A stretch of 64,000 nt of DNA, from NCBI RefSeq assembly GCF_947623445.1, contig NC_135240.1, positions 12,834,001 through 12,898,000 of the forward strand, in the 5' to 3' direction. The first letter of the stretch is position 1. Each line of letters begins with the position of its first letter. The DNA comes from Clavelina lepadiformis (Eukaryota; Chordata; Ascidiacea; Aplousobranchia; Clavelinidae). The position numbers were made by a program, and so were the translations under genes. This document shows, piece by piece, positions 10,260-21,243 of this stretch. The notes below the pieces were generated by a model. That model searched no databases. It was not told the DNA's origin and saw nothing but the letters and a program-made list of their open reading frames with translations.

Positions 10260-12408
10260 CAGGGGTGGCCAACCAATCAAAGACTCACGAACAGAATCTA
10301 GACTCTAGATAGGCATTTTATGTTGGTACGTGTTTTATATAACTATTTTCATTACTTTTTGTTAAATTTTTCACTGTGATTACTAATTTGGCTTCACAAA
10401 ATATTTTTATTATATTGGTTAAGTTTGGCTAAGTTTTAGGTTTACTTACTAATATTTAGAGCAAAATAATGCAGTGAGCATTTTCTAATGTAATGAAATT
10501 TATTGATTTTGTGTTTCTGGCATTCCAGTGCAACATTACCCATTCAAGTTCATACAGTAAGCTACATATAACCATTTAGATAAAAATGACTAAAACCTTT
10601 GGCCTAACCTATTGTCACCCAATTTTTTGTAAAAAGTTTTATTGTACAAAATTCCACAAAATAGAACACTGATGCAGAAATCAAACTGTCAACATAGTAC
10701 TACTAGTATAGTGTATAGATGATGTGTTGTCTTCAAACGTTTGACTTGTTGACGTTGAAAAGATTATGTTTGTGTGGTGTTAATTGCTATAGTGTTATAC
10801 TGACTTATTCCACTGAAATGTGCCCTAACGTTAGTTTTGTCGTATATTGAAATAAGATGTATGAAGATGCAAACGATATTTGAAAATAAACGAATCAGGT
10901 GTATGCTAGTTAGCATGGGTGTATTTGATTTCCGGGCAGCAATTTGTTATTTAGTTGTTGAGATTTCGCTTAATTACTTTAAATTTAGTCTTTGTAAACG
11001 GCGGCGTTAGCAAACGCATTTCATTAGTGTTGGTGAGTCTTTCTGCGGAAAAACTTACAGGAGAGGTTATGCAACAGATTTCGTTAAGTTTCATGAAGAC
11101 AATGTTCTTGTCTGTACAAACGAGAAATGGATATCAAAACATGTCTATAAACCTGCTGTTTGTAGCAATGAGATAAGCGCCGATAACAAAATCTGATGAA
11201 AGCATCGCGGTTGGTGCTGTTTGAACAGCAAAGCAATGCGGTCAGTAGGCCTATAGTGTGCACTGTGCAACCGTCCTTTGCTCTTTGGACTTTGTGTTGT
11301 GGACGAAAGTGATCAATTTCTGGAAACGAAGCATTATATTCAATTATTCATACGTTTGCCCCGGTTCCCTTCCCAGAGTAAAATAAGTGCAATTGAATTT
11401 TATTGTTAAGTTATTCATAGGTCACTTCATCATCGTTTTATTTTTTGTCAGTAACGCGGTGGAAGCGAATAAATAAAGCCAATTTTTAGTAGCAAGCGCC
11501 AATGGATGAGAATAAGCAAAAAAAGCTTTGTAATAGGGCAGGTTATTGTGCATAAAGAGAACATGAACATTTGTTCATGGTAAAGGTTGCCGTGCACCCT
11601 GTTAACAGATAGGATATTAGACTAAAGTAAAATGTAGGATAATATTAAGTACACAGTATATCAACACCAACATGTCACTGAGATAACAGGAATTTGCCAA
11701 AAAATTCATTTGTGACGAGTACATAACAGAGAAAAGCAAATAAAAACTTATATGCTACTGCGGCATATTGCTGCGTTCATATATTTAAAAACAACTTTAT
11801 GGTTACTTTGCTTCCACAAAACAGGAACATGCTTATTGTTTGCGTAACTTGCGCCCATATTTACATCGTTTTATTCGCTTCTCAGACCTGCTCAAAAATA
11901 TATTTTATTTAAATATATTTAAATAATTCCTCGAGAATAATTTATTTTTCTGTTTTTCCGATCAGAATTATTTATTTTTCATTCTTTTCTTTCAGAATTA
12001 TTTATTCGGCTAGCTTCAAAATAATTCATTTTACTTAAGTTACGGTATTAAGTTAATTTAAGTTAACCATGTCATCAAAACGACTCAATGTCAATGTCAT
12101 CAAAACGACTCACTCCTTCTAACTTTGAGTCGCAATTGTTTCTACATGCATGCAAACAAACAACTGTGGGGAGTCAGTGAGGTCAACAAGATAATGAATG
12201 TAGTTGGTAATGACGACGATGAATAAATCATGTTGTAGAAAATAATTTGTTTAGTGAAGAATAATTTATTGTCAAACACTGAACGAATTATTTATTCTTT
12301 GAAAGCTTCGATGTAAATTATTTATTTCAATAAAAGCTTCAATGGAAATAATCTATTTCGAGAAAAGAAAAAGTGGAATAAATATAAATATTATTTTGAG
12401 CACCCCTG
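10260..12408. mobile_element. Possible degenerate hAT-like element
   Basis: The left end reads CAGGGGTGGCCAACC, a typical hAT terminus. It is preceded by CTCTAGAG (10252-10259), which fits the hAT target preference nTCTAGAn. The proposed right end is GAGCACCCCTG at 12398-12408, which matches only the outer eight bases (CAGGGGTG) in inverted orientation. The flank after it does not repeat CTCTAGAG. The right third (about 11930-12390) contains several near-copies of AATAATTTATTTTTC in both orientations, as in subterminal repeats. No transposase frame is visible. The left terminus is well supported; the right border is uncertain. Confidence 0.4.
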
Positions 12409-13030
12409 TTCGCTTCTGTATCTTTGTTTTTCTAACCTTGCAAAAAGATTTCAAAAGGCTTCGATCAGCAACCCGGATTTTTTCTGCAAATGTGACGTTC
12501 CGAAATAAGTATGGCGTTAAAGAGCGTACCCATTAAATTTCTTTGAAGTCGACTCTACGAACATATTTACAAAGAAGTTGTTTGATGTCCGATCCAGTCC
12601 CACTACATCTTCCGGTTAAACTATAAAAATGGGTTAATGAAGTAGTGTTAAAGCGTAGGAAGTGAGATGTTGTTGCTATTAGCCATATAATTATTACTGG
12701 CGTTGTGCCAAAACATGTCTCTCCATTAAAACGTCATAAGTTTGATTTAGACTGTGGTTTTAAATCATTTGAAAACGAGTGCTAGTACAGTTAGAATATT
12801 AAATATTAAACACACACTGGCATATTGAACCAAATTGAGAACTGAAGTTGAAAGTTTGTTTAATGCCTTCATAAAAAACTGTGTAGGCCAGTGGTTCCCA
12901 ACCTTTTTTGCTGCTCGTACCCCTTTGTCAGGTCAGAGCATTCTTCGTACCCCCAAAAAAATTCTGATGGAATTTTTCATATATATATTGCTAAATTAAA
13001 TTGCTTTTATGGCTCAATTCGTGGTGGTCA

Positions 13031-13210
13031 GACGATCCAACCCACGGATGATTCAACCCCGGACGATTCAACTCAGGACGATTCAACCCAGGACCATTCA
13101 ACCCAGGACGATTAAACCCACGGACGATTCAACCCGCGGACGATTCGACCCCCGGACGATTCAACCCGCGGACGATTCAACCCACGGACCTTTCAACCCA
13201 CGGACCTTTC
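13031..13210 (+). repeat. Minisatellite, left array, about 12 units of 15-16 bp
   Basis: About twelve imperfect units close to GGACGATTCAACCCAC run head to tail. The variable position between the CCC and GGAC parts carries AC, GC, CC or A. The array is the reverse complement in sequence to the array at 13761-13992. Confidence 0.9.
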
Positions 13211-13760
13211 ACGTACTTATGGCTTAGGTTATCACCAAGTTACTTTGTAGCCAATTGTAAGCTTAATATTGGACAGTTTAGAGTCTAGACTCTAGAGTTA
13301 GGCCATTCTGAATAGGCCTGTACGTCGTGGTTAACGGTTTTGGTACCATTGCAATCGTACCGTATTTTCTTCAGATACAAGCTTAAACTATAACCACAAC
13401 GAAATAAGCAGAATTGTAGCACACAGAATCCCTCTTTCTGCTATAGTAAAGGTTATTCGTTTATTTTCAAAATAATAAATTAACTGGAGACAAGCGACTT
13501 ATAGGCTACAACTCTCAAAATGTTTGATCTCCCGATTCAAACTTTTTTGCGGGAAATCTTCATTCCCATCAACAAACAGTTGTTTCTAAGGTTTGACTTT
13601 TAATCGACGTGTAGGCTTTATTTATTTTTCCTGAGCAGGCCTACTAGTTACAGCACGGTACCTAAACTTGTTTTTATTTCAAAACAAGATGTGTATTGGT
13701 ATAGTGGTAAAAGCGGCATCCTTGCCTGATAATGAACTGCGTATAGACGTTTTTGTAAAT

Positions 13761-13992
13761 GGGTTGAATCGTCCTAGGTTGAATGGTCCTGGGTTGAATC
13801 GTCCTGAGTTGAATCGTCCGTGGGTTGAATCGTCCGCGGGTTGAATCGTCCGGGGGTTGAATCGTCTGGGGGTTGAATCGTCCGTGGATTGAATCGTCCG
13901 GGGTTGAATCGGGCTAGGTTGAATGGTCCTGGGTTGAATTGTCCGTGTGTTGAATCGTCCGGGGTTGAATCGTCCGTGGGTTGAATCGTCCT
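13761..13992 (+). repeat. Minisatellite, right array, about 15 units of 14-17 bp
   Basis: Fifteen imperfect units close to GTGGGTTGAATCGTCC run head to tail. Each is the reverse complement of the left-array unit, so the two arrays form an inverted pair separated by about 550 bp inside one hAT element. Confidence 0.9.
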
Positions 13993-14384
13993 AGAACCCT
14001 CAATTTGTAGCTCAAGATCAATAGCTCAAGGATCTTCGTACCCCTTGATGTTCAATCTCGTACCCCCAGTTGAAAACCACTGGTGTAGGCGGTCGAGCTT
14101 GCACTCAGCAGTCAAACTAACAATTATATTTTTCTCCGCAGTCATCAATTAAACGTATTTGTACCTGTTGCAACTCTTGTGTTGTTAGCAACAACTGCCG
14201 AGAACTCAGCCCCTAGAAGAAACGAAGGACAAAATGTTCACTATCTCAAGTGGGCCAACTGTGTTAGCCCCCTGTCATGCAACTGCTCCTTTTCTGCTAA
14301 GTCAAAACCATAATTAGGTTTTCATTTATGAAATCACTATAGGGGACAGGCTTTGGCACCACACCGGAAATGCATGTTGTAACA

Positions 14385-15676
14385 CAGTGGTTGGCAAACT
14401 GTGCGCCTTCAAGCAAAATATAATGGGTTGCATATTGTATCCTGTAATCAAGTAAATGTGGACCGAGTGATAGTTTCAGAGCTTTTTTCTATTAGCCTGG
14501 GTAACTAGGAGCGCTAGCAATCAATTTCTTGATTTTTTTTCCATCTTAAGTAAAGGTTAACTACAGCCATAACGGCAAACATCTGGAAAACACAACCAGT
14601 AACCCCCCACTCACACAGCGTTAATTGTTACGTCATATTGAGAATGCAAGTCTATCTTTATTTATAACGCTAATCCTTCACTGCCCTAGCTATTTAGCCC
14701 CTAGCCCTCCATCTTTACCATTTGTGACTTGGACAGTAGTTGAATAATTCACAATGAGTGTTCGAAGGATATCTAAGTCACACATCAGTCAGCGAAAAGT
14801 TACATAAAGAGGTTCAAGTTTTATTCTATCAGTATCGATGAAACGATAATTTCCAACAAAGTGTGAAAGCTGAATCTAAATTTTATATTTCATAAACAGC
14901 ATGTTAAATTTAGGGTAGTGAGAACTGACTGCTTTTGTCAGCTAGCGGAACTTCAACCTACGCTCGCACAACCCAATGCACGTTTTAGTTTATAGGCCCC
15001 AATCTAAGCCGGAAGTGCGACATTACTATTTAAACTATGTGTAGCCGACACTGTAGACAATTTTTCAATCGTTTATTACTCGAAAACTATACGTCGTAAA
15101 CTGATCGGATTTTTACAGGTTAGTAGCAATAACATCTGGCTTCCTGTATGCATCATAATTGTAAAACTAAAGAAAGTGCATTTAGTGTAAATTAAGTATT
15201 TCTACAAGTGATACGTTTCTAGAAGTTTTTCTTGTTCCGCCGCACCCCCGCTGTGCGGAATGCCAGCTGATCACGAGAAAAGAACACAAGACAAATAGTC
15301 GAGTTAGTTGTGCTTGAATGAGTAAACGAAAACGTTACGCTTCAATGCGGACAGAGAGCAAATTTATGAAAATATGATAATATTTCAAAAATTACAAAAT
15401 CAAACTTTATAAAACAAACTTGGAAAGATAACTGAACCTTTTTTAGGAAAGTCATCAAATTTCAAGTTTCTACAGCAAAAGTGCAACTGTACGCCACGTT
15501 TTGCTGTGACTGTGCGCAGGGTCGGCCACAACATAGTGTAGATATGGTTAACATTGAAATTATTAGTGAGCTAGTGATATTTACTGCATTAATTATATTT
15601 TGAATGTAATCTTGGGCCTTCATTTACTAATGAAGTGAAAATTTGGGCCATCGTAATAAAAGTTTGCCGACCACTG
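14385..15676. mobile_element. Non-autonomous hAT element, 1.3 kb
   Basis: Ends are CAGTGGTTGGCAAACT on the left and the reverse complement of CAGTGGTCGGCAAACT on the right, matching at 15 of 16 positions. Flanks are TTGTAACA (14377-14384) and TTGTAAAA (15677-15684), an 8-bp target duplication with one change. The interior has only short frames and no transposase that I recognise. Confidence 0.85.
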
Positions 15677-15684
15677 TTGTAAAA

Positions 15685-16136
15685 CATGATGACCATTGAC
15701 CTAAGGGCTATGGCCTTTACTCCATTACTTTCAAAAAGACTTGAATAATTCCATCAAACAAAAAATATCTCAAAGTTAATAAGAAAACCTTTGGTTTGTG
15801 CACAGCAACACAAATTTGCCTACTGTTACTTAGTTCATTTATTCGTCGTATTTTATCCCAATGATTTACTTCAATTTCGTTGTCTTTGGCGCCACCTAGG
15901 TCAACAGGTTGCTCGGCAACTAAATTGCTTGTGTTCATTTTTTGGGATACAGTACTATTAACTTTGGTTGAAATGCTTGCGCCATCAGTAACCTAGTCAG
16001 TATTGTACAAAGCCAAAAACGTTTAGTATTGGCGGTATAGGCTACTTCTGTTAAATCTATAGCCTAATCAGAAAAGGCAAAACAAAATCACCTTAAAGTA
16101 GTTTTTAAAGTTTCTTCAACAAATACAAAGTTCGAA
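15685..16136. other. Upstream region of the SAM-domain gene
   Basis: About 450 bp separate the hAT element from the SAM-domain start codon. It should hold the promoter and 5' UTR; I see no distinct core motif. Confidence 0.4.
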
Positions 16137-17461
16137 ATGGCATCACCTCTTGGAGTTAAAGAGCACGATCTGTTGGTTCCAACCAGCATTCACTGGTCGT
16201 TAGATGATGTAGCGAACTGGGTTGAAGAAATTGGATTTCCTCAATATCGAGAGTGTTTTACCTCCAATCTTATTGATGGCAGAAAAATGATTCTTGTTAA
16301 CTCTAGGTAAATGGAAAACCATGTAGCCAACATAAGCTATAAGCCTAGATCAAGTATGATTCCACAATAGCGGTAGCCCATAGCCGTTTTTCTCAACTTC
16401 TAAGGCTTCTGGCCCAGTTTTCCTGGTTGCTTTTCTTATTAATTTAAAGGTTTGAAGATGATGAAGGGAGCAACATGTAGTTGTAAACTTGTAATTATAA
16501 AAATAATATATGCTTGAGATGTGATGCATGTTTTAAATTATTGTAACTTTGTGCACATTATCTTATTCCAAATGACCGGATTTTACCAGCTTTACTTTGT
16601 CGGATGCTTTACTGTTCGATTTACGCTTTACTGTTCGATTTCGGGTTTGAAACGACTCGAAGAGTTTTTACTTTTTGGTCGAATTTTGGTAACCATATGG
16701 CACCCCAAATTAATGGTGTACATAAAAAACAACAAGGTATTGCCCTATAACCACTAACATTTAAGTAAAATTTATATAAACCGAGCTAAATCTAAAACGG
16801 TCCTAAAGAATAGTGAGTGGGGCCTAAAGAAACACTTCACACAGGGAATAAATTGACATTATGACGTTATTTTTGTAAAATAAACAGCGTTGACTTGAGA
16901 CGAGTCATATTTTTGCTTAACTCGACTTGAGTTAAACTTTTTTTAATTTGTATCAGAAAAAAAGACTTTGGATACAACTTTGTTTGTTAGACGAACGAGC
17001 TTCAACATTGCGGAAAATAGGACTGGAACCGGATGACATTGAAAGAAAAATTTGAACTTATACTGGGGCTACTGGGGGAATAATACAGCACGTTGTTGTT
17101 TCGATTGAGGGTACGACTCCCCAGGTGTAAGGTCGAGTTGTGTATGATACACAGCGTATTCCACTTTCCACATTTACCCTCGTGTGTTTATCACGCGTAA
17201 AACACATATCTAGTTTTGCTTATAAACGTCATAAATTTTTGTACTTGCAGCAATCTTCCTAGGATGGGAGTTACTGATTTCGACCACATCCTATTTATAA
17301 CTTCAAGTGTACGTGAACTACTGGGCATAGGAAAACCGTTTTGGAACAGGAGTATTGCAGATTCAACAAATACACCAATGGGATTGTTTTTGGAAAATAA
17401 AAGCAGAACTGGACCATCAATAGATAAAATGACTTTTTCTCAATTTCTCAGGCGATCTTGA
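16137..17461 (+). CDS. SAMD15-like: SAM domain protein of SAMD15 type, 126 residues
   Basis: Two exons, 16137-16306 and 17251-17461, join in phase through a split serine codon (AG plus C). The product is MASPLGVKEHDLL followed by a SAM domain: WSLDDVANWVEEIGFPQYRECF, then SNLIDGRKMILVNSSNLPRMGV, and a long insert-bearing tail with LGIGKPFWNRSI and GLFLENKSRTG. The last two segments are distinctive of vertebrate SAMD15 (compare LEIEEPLFKRSI from memory). Vertebrate SAMD15 has a long disordered region before the SAM domain; here the protein is little more than the domain. SAM domains usually bind other SAM domains or RNA; the role of SAMD15 is poorly known. A polyadenylation signal AATAAA lies at 17613-17618. 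Confidence 0.85.
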
Positions 17462-17612
17462 CTTTATTGGAAAAACGTTTTAATGGAAGTAATTTATTCA
17501 TCAGCGACAAATATTTTGGCTGTATGATATACAATATATGTTTATTTTCATTGTTTAGTCTCCAGTGTTGGTTACACGGTTAAAATTCTTTTTACTTATT
17601 TTACAAAGATGA

Positions 17613-17618
17613 AATAAA
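17613..17618 (+). terminator. Polyadenylation signal of the SAM-domain gene
   Basis: A canonical AATAAA sits about 150 bp after the stop codon at 17461, a usual distance for a short 3' UTR. Confidence 0.55.
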
Positions 17619-20600
17619 TACGCATGTTTTCCTTAGAACTTGATCGATATTTACGTTTTAGTAAATGATAAATCCAAGGTTTTGTTGGCTTGCAAGTGAA
17701 GTATGTTTATTTCAGCGTTGCTTGTCAACTTCTAAAACTGCTTGTCATTTAATGTTGCTGTAGCTTACAAACATTGCCTGTTTAATTGAAACTGGAACCA
17801 GAATGGAAAATCGATTTTTATGTTAACACAACCTTTCTTTTTGTTGTAAAGCCACAGAAATATTTCACAAAGATAATTAATAATACAACAATAATGTTTC
17901 TACAGCATTACTGCGATTTGATACTGTATTGACCAACGTGCCACAAAACTGTTCGTACGGTTTAAAAAAGCAAAGTTTGGAATATTTAATGCCATCCAAT
18001 GTTGAAATGGACTGCCGGCATGGGCAAAATTATTACCATGTAGGCGCATAACATTGTTTGGGTTGTTACGGAATTATCACAAATCTTTGAGTAAAAGCAG
18101 TAATTTCACTTTTTTTAAAAATAATTCTGTATAATGTATATCCATGATTCTATGTCATGTAAATTTTTTTTAATCGAACAAAAATACAATATACTTCTAT
18201 TGATGTGTTTGCTGACCAATTATCAACATGTTTGTGCACATGGAAATGGCTTCGACTTCTTTCGTCAACTTCACATTAACAAAAGAACCAATAAGGAGTT
18301 ATTTCAAGATTATATACCTTTACGTGACTGTAATTCCCTTAAAATCACAAAGTACAGTATCTGGCCAGATTGATGGACGAGAATGAAATGTTGAGGATGT
18401 ATTTCTTTTAATATTGCTAGCTTTACATTAACCTTCGCTACATAAGTTCGCCACAACGGTAAGATAGAGCAAATCCGTAACGTCAGTAGGTGTCGCCATA
18501 GGGTCAGCGAGATTATATATAGACATGTATATAACTGCTATGCTCCATTAACCTGACAGAAAAAAGCAAACGCACGTGGACGGTACAATAATGACGACCC
18601 TCTCACCTTAGCTTTATCTGCTCTCGAAAGGGTAGCTGGTGGCCGTGCTGCGATTAAGTTGTATTGGCCGAATCCTTACGCGCGTCGGGAACATAGTCGA
18701 AGCAACTAAGCAAGAATAGTTAAGAGACTCAATGGGGTGATGAGAATACTCAAGGGCAAAAGAAGTCAGTTGCGCCAAAAGACAGCTGCGTGCTATTAAC
18801 ACCTATAGTAGTATATAAAGGAATGCGATGGGTTTTACCAGTGGCTATGTATATAACTGTTACGATTTTCATTGGCAATCAAACAAAAATAACGCTAACT
18901 ACAATAGACTGTAGCGAGCTTTTATATTTCTGTTAGGTAACGAAATATAGTGAGAAAATATGTTTATCCAGACTTTGTTTTTTGGCAGGTTAGCTATTGC
19001 AATATGCATACCAGGTTTTCGAACCGTGGTAGCAATTTACATATAGTAATAAGGTGATTATTAATTAAAAATTTAGAGGTCAACAAATCAATTTTTCTTT
19101 TGCGGGTAGAGCAAATATGAGGACATATAAATCGATTTGGCAGCAAGGTTTTGAGGCGAATCAGATCAGTTACAAATGCTAAGCGTGGAAAAAATTAAAC
19201 TTTAACGACAAACGTCTGTTATTCAAAGCTTATAGTTGCTTACTCAAGCCTAGTTAGTCTCGTCACGGTAATGAAGGCTCATTATTGCGTGAAAATGACA
19301 AAAGGGAGAAGTGGGACAGGTGACTGGTTGTCTCCAGTAACATTGCCCTTTTTCTTTGTGGGTTGTCGCATCAACAAAAGATACAATACCAGTCTGAGAA
19401 ATTCATTTGGCCTGCCGGGGAGATGTTTCTGGATTTCATCTCCGGTGCATTTCAGAGCATTATGTAGTATACGTATTACCAGCATTAGTCATTAACGCTT
19501 TAGGTACACAAGGTTGTTTTTTCCATTATGTTAAGGGACGCTTGTGCAGGGGATATGTTTAAAACTAAGGGCTTTATGCCTCTTTAGTTTTTAAAGTAGA
19601 TATACGATTTCATCGTATATTTTTCTGTGTGCAACGAAGCGATTACATTATTAATCGCAGCGTATGTAGTTATATCATTTTGTGTTCCCTTTATGTGGCG
19701 TTAATTAGAAAGAGTATTCCCCGAAGACGATATGAAATCGCTCAGCAGCCGTATACCAATGGAAGTACGTTATACGTAAATAAGGATGTTTCGTCAGTAA
19801 TTTCATTTTACTACGACGCCGAATAACACGAGCCTAAAGCTTTAGAGACGTCAACCGATAAAAGTCCTGCGTAACGATTCCACGTTAGCGAATAACCATA
19901 CAGGTATCGAAATGTATACCTGCAAGGGGAGGCAGAGTTAAATACGGCGCAGCATACCGTGTAATTCAAGATTTCCTTCCCCTGCTGCCTAAAGTGTATG
20001 AGACCATTAATTATTTCCCTGAACTATGATCGATCATCGCAGGTCTACTCGCCATACTGCAAAAAGCTATAGGTAAATCAAGCAAATAATTTTGCATGTT
20101 TGATCTACCGTATTATGTAATGAAATTGTTTGGATGAAATAGCCTGGTAATATTGTCGCTGTCAGGGATGTTGGTAGATTTTTACTTGCTGTAAGGACCG
20201 TTGATGCGATGCGGCATGCATGCTTCAGGTTGAATTAGTTCTCTACCAACTGCTGCAGGGAATGTGGGATTGAAAAGCAGCAATTAGTAGATTTTTTACA
20301 AAAGACGTTTTGATCACATTAAAGGTAATGTGCTTTTAAAATACCATTTCTAAAGTAATTCATGATTTTTTTATATCAATAATAGTTGGTGATTTTGTCA
20401 GTTTCTTTTTAGTTTTAATGACATCAAGCAAGATGTATGTGTCAGTTAAATTAAATTTGAAAACATATTACAGTGTTCGTGCATGTTACCTTTAATTTAA
20501 AGAACTGATTGAAGGCGTCTTGTTGAAATGTTTTTGGTGAGTTTACGGCTTACAGTCATTTTAGCAAGGTGCAAGAGGAATGAAAAGAAATTTTTCTTGC

Positions 20601-21243
20601 AAAGGACCGCTATTGTTTATGACAGCAAAACCAGGGCGTGTATGGATGGCAGATTTCTTGTATTCGATCGATGCGTTCGCGATAAAGTTTTCTGTACCAG
20701 CTTTCGTTTTGAAAAAGAAATTCGTTAATCAATTTAATAAGAAAACATAAATAATTATGAAATTATACCCCAAGGGGCGTTAGTGATATAATTTATGTAG
20801 TATGTGTAATGCTAGCCATAAAATTGGTTATGTTGTAAATAATTTATATTCTACTTTGAAGTACCGTATTTTTTGAGTACTGCTATACCATGACATAAGT
20901 TTTTGCTGCAAAGGAATCTAAAATGAGGGCACAGCCTTGATCCAGTACTGGATGGTTAGGATTTTTTACCAAGAGTAATAATTGTCTGTATGGCCGTATT
21001 AAATGTTTGCGTGAAGGGAAACTCGGCGTGATACCTTATAAGCGTTGTCTGGAGGTTGTGGTTTGTTAGAAAAGATTGACCTGAAAAATGTAAGTTTGGC
21101 GGGTGCCTGAGTTTTTGTCTGGTACATGAAGTAAAGTTTAAAACTTTATATCCTAATTATGTCTTTTTGCAGTATATTATGATAAAGCTCCCTGATGTAG
21201 AGCGATCGCATTTCCTAAAAAAATTACGTTGGTTTTGATATAA
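17619..21243. other. Long intergenic region upstream of the RBM24/38-like gene
   Basis: About 3.6 kb without a recognisable gene on either strand. It probably includes the promoter, the first exon and the regulatory DNA of the downstream RNA-binding-protein gene, since that coding frame has no ATG at its 5' limit. Candidate acceptors are at about 21172 (TTTTTGCAG) and 21304 (CCCACAG); the first would run into the in-frame TAA at 21241. Confidence 0.45.

Larger units (their letters stand above)
12889..14082. mobile_element. Non-autonomous hAT element with two mirrored minisatellite arrays
   Basis: The element begins CAGTGGTTCCCAACC and ends GTTGAAAACCACTG, giving inverted ends that match at 12 of 15 positions. 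It is flanked on both sides by the identical octamer GTGTAGGC (12881-12888 and 14083-14090), the 8-bp target duplication expected of hAT transposition. Subterminal copies of CGTACCCC occur near both ends. The interior has no transposase; instead two minisatellite arrays in opposite orientation fill much of it (listed separately). It is therefore a non-autonomous element moved by an enzyme encoded elsewhere. Confidence 0.9.

Noticed and set aside
13009-13227. Repetitive frame rich in TIQPR repeats as a repeat protein
   Set aside because: It is translation of the minisatellite array in the hAT element; the other frame is equally open, so no coding constraint is shown.
13031-13992. CRISPR array
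   Set aside because: Units are contiguous 14-17 bp repeats without unique spacers, in an animal genome, inside a transposon.
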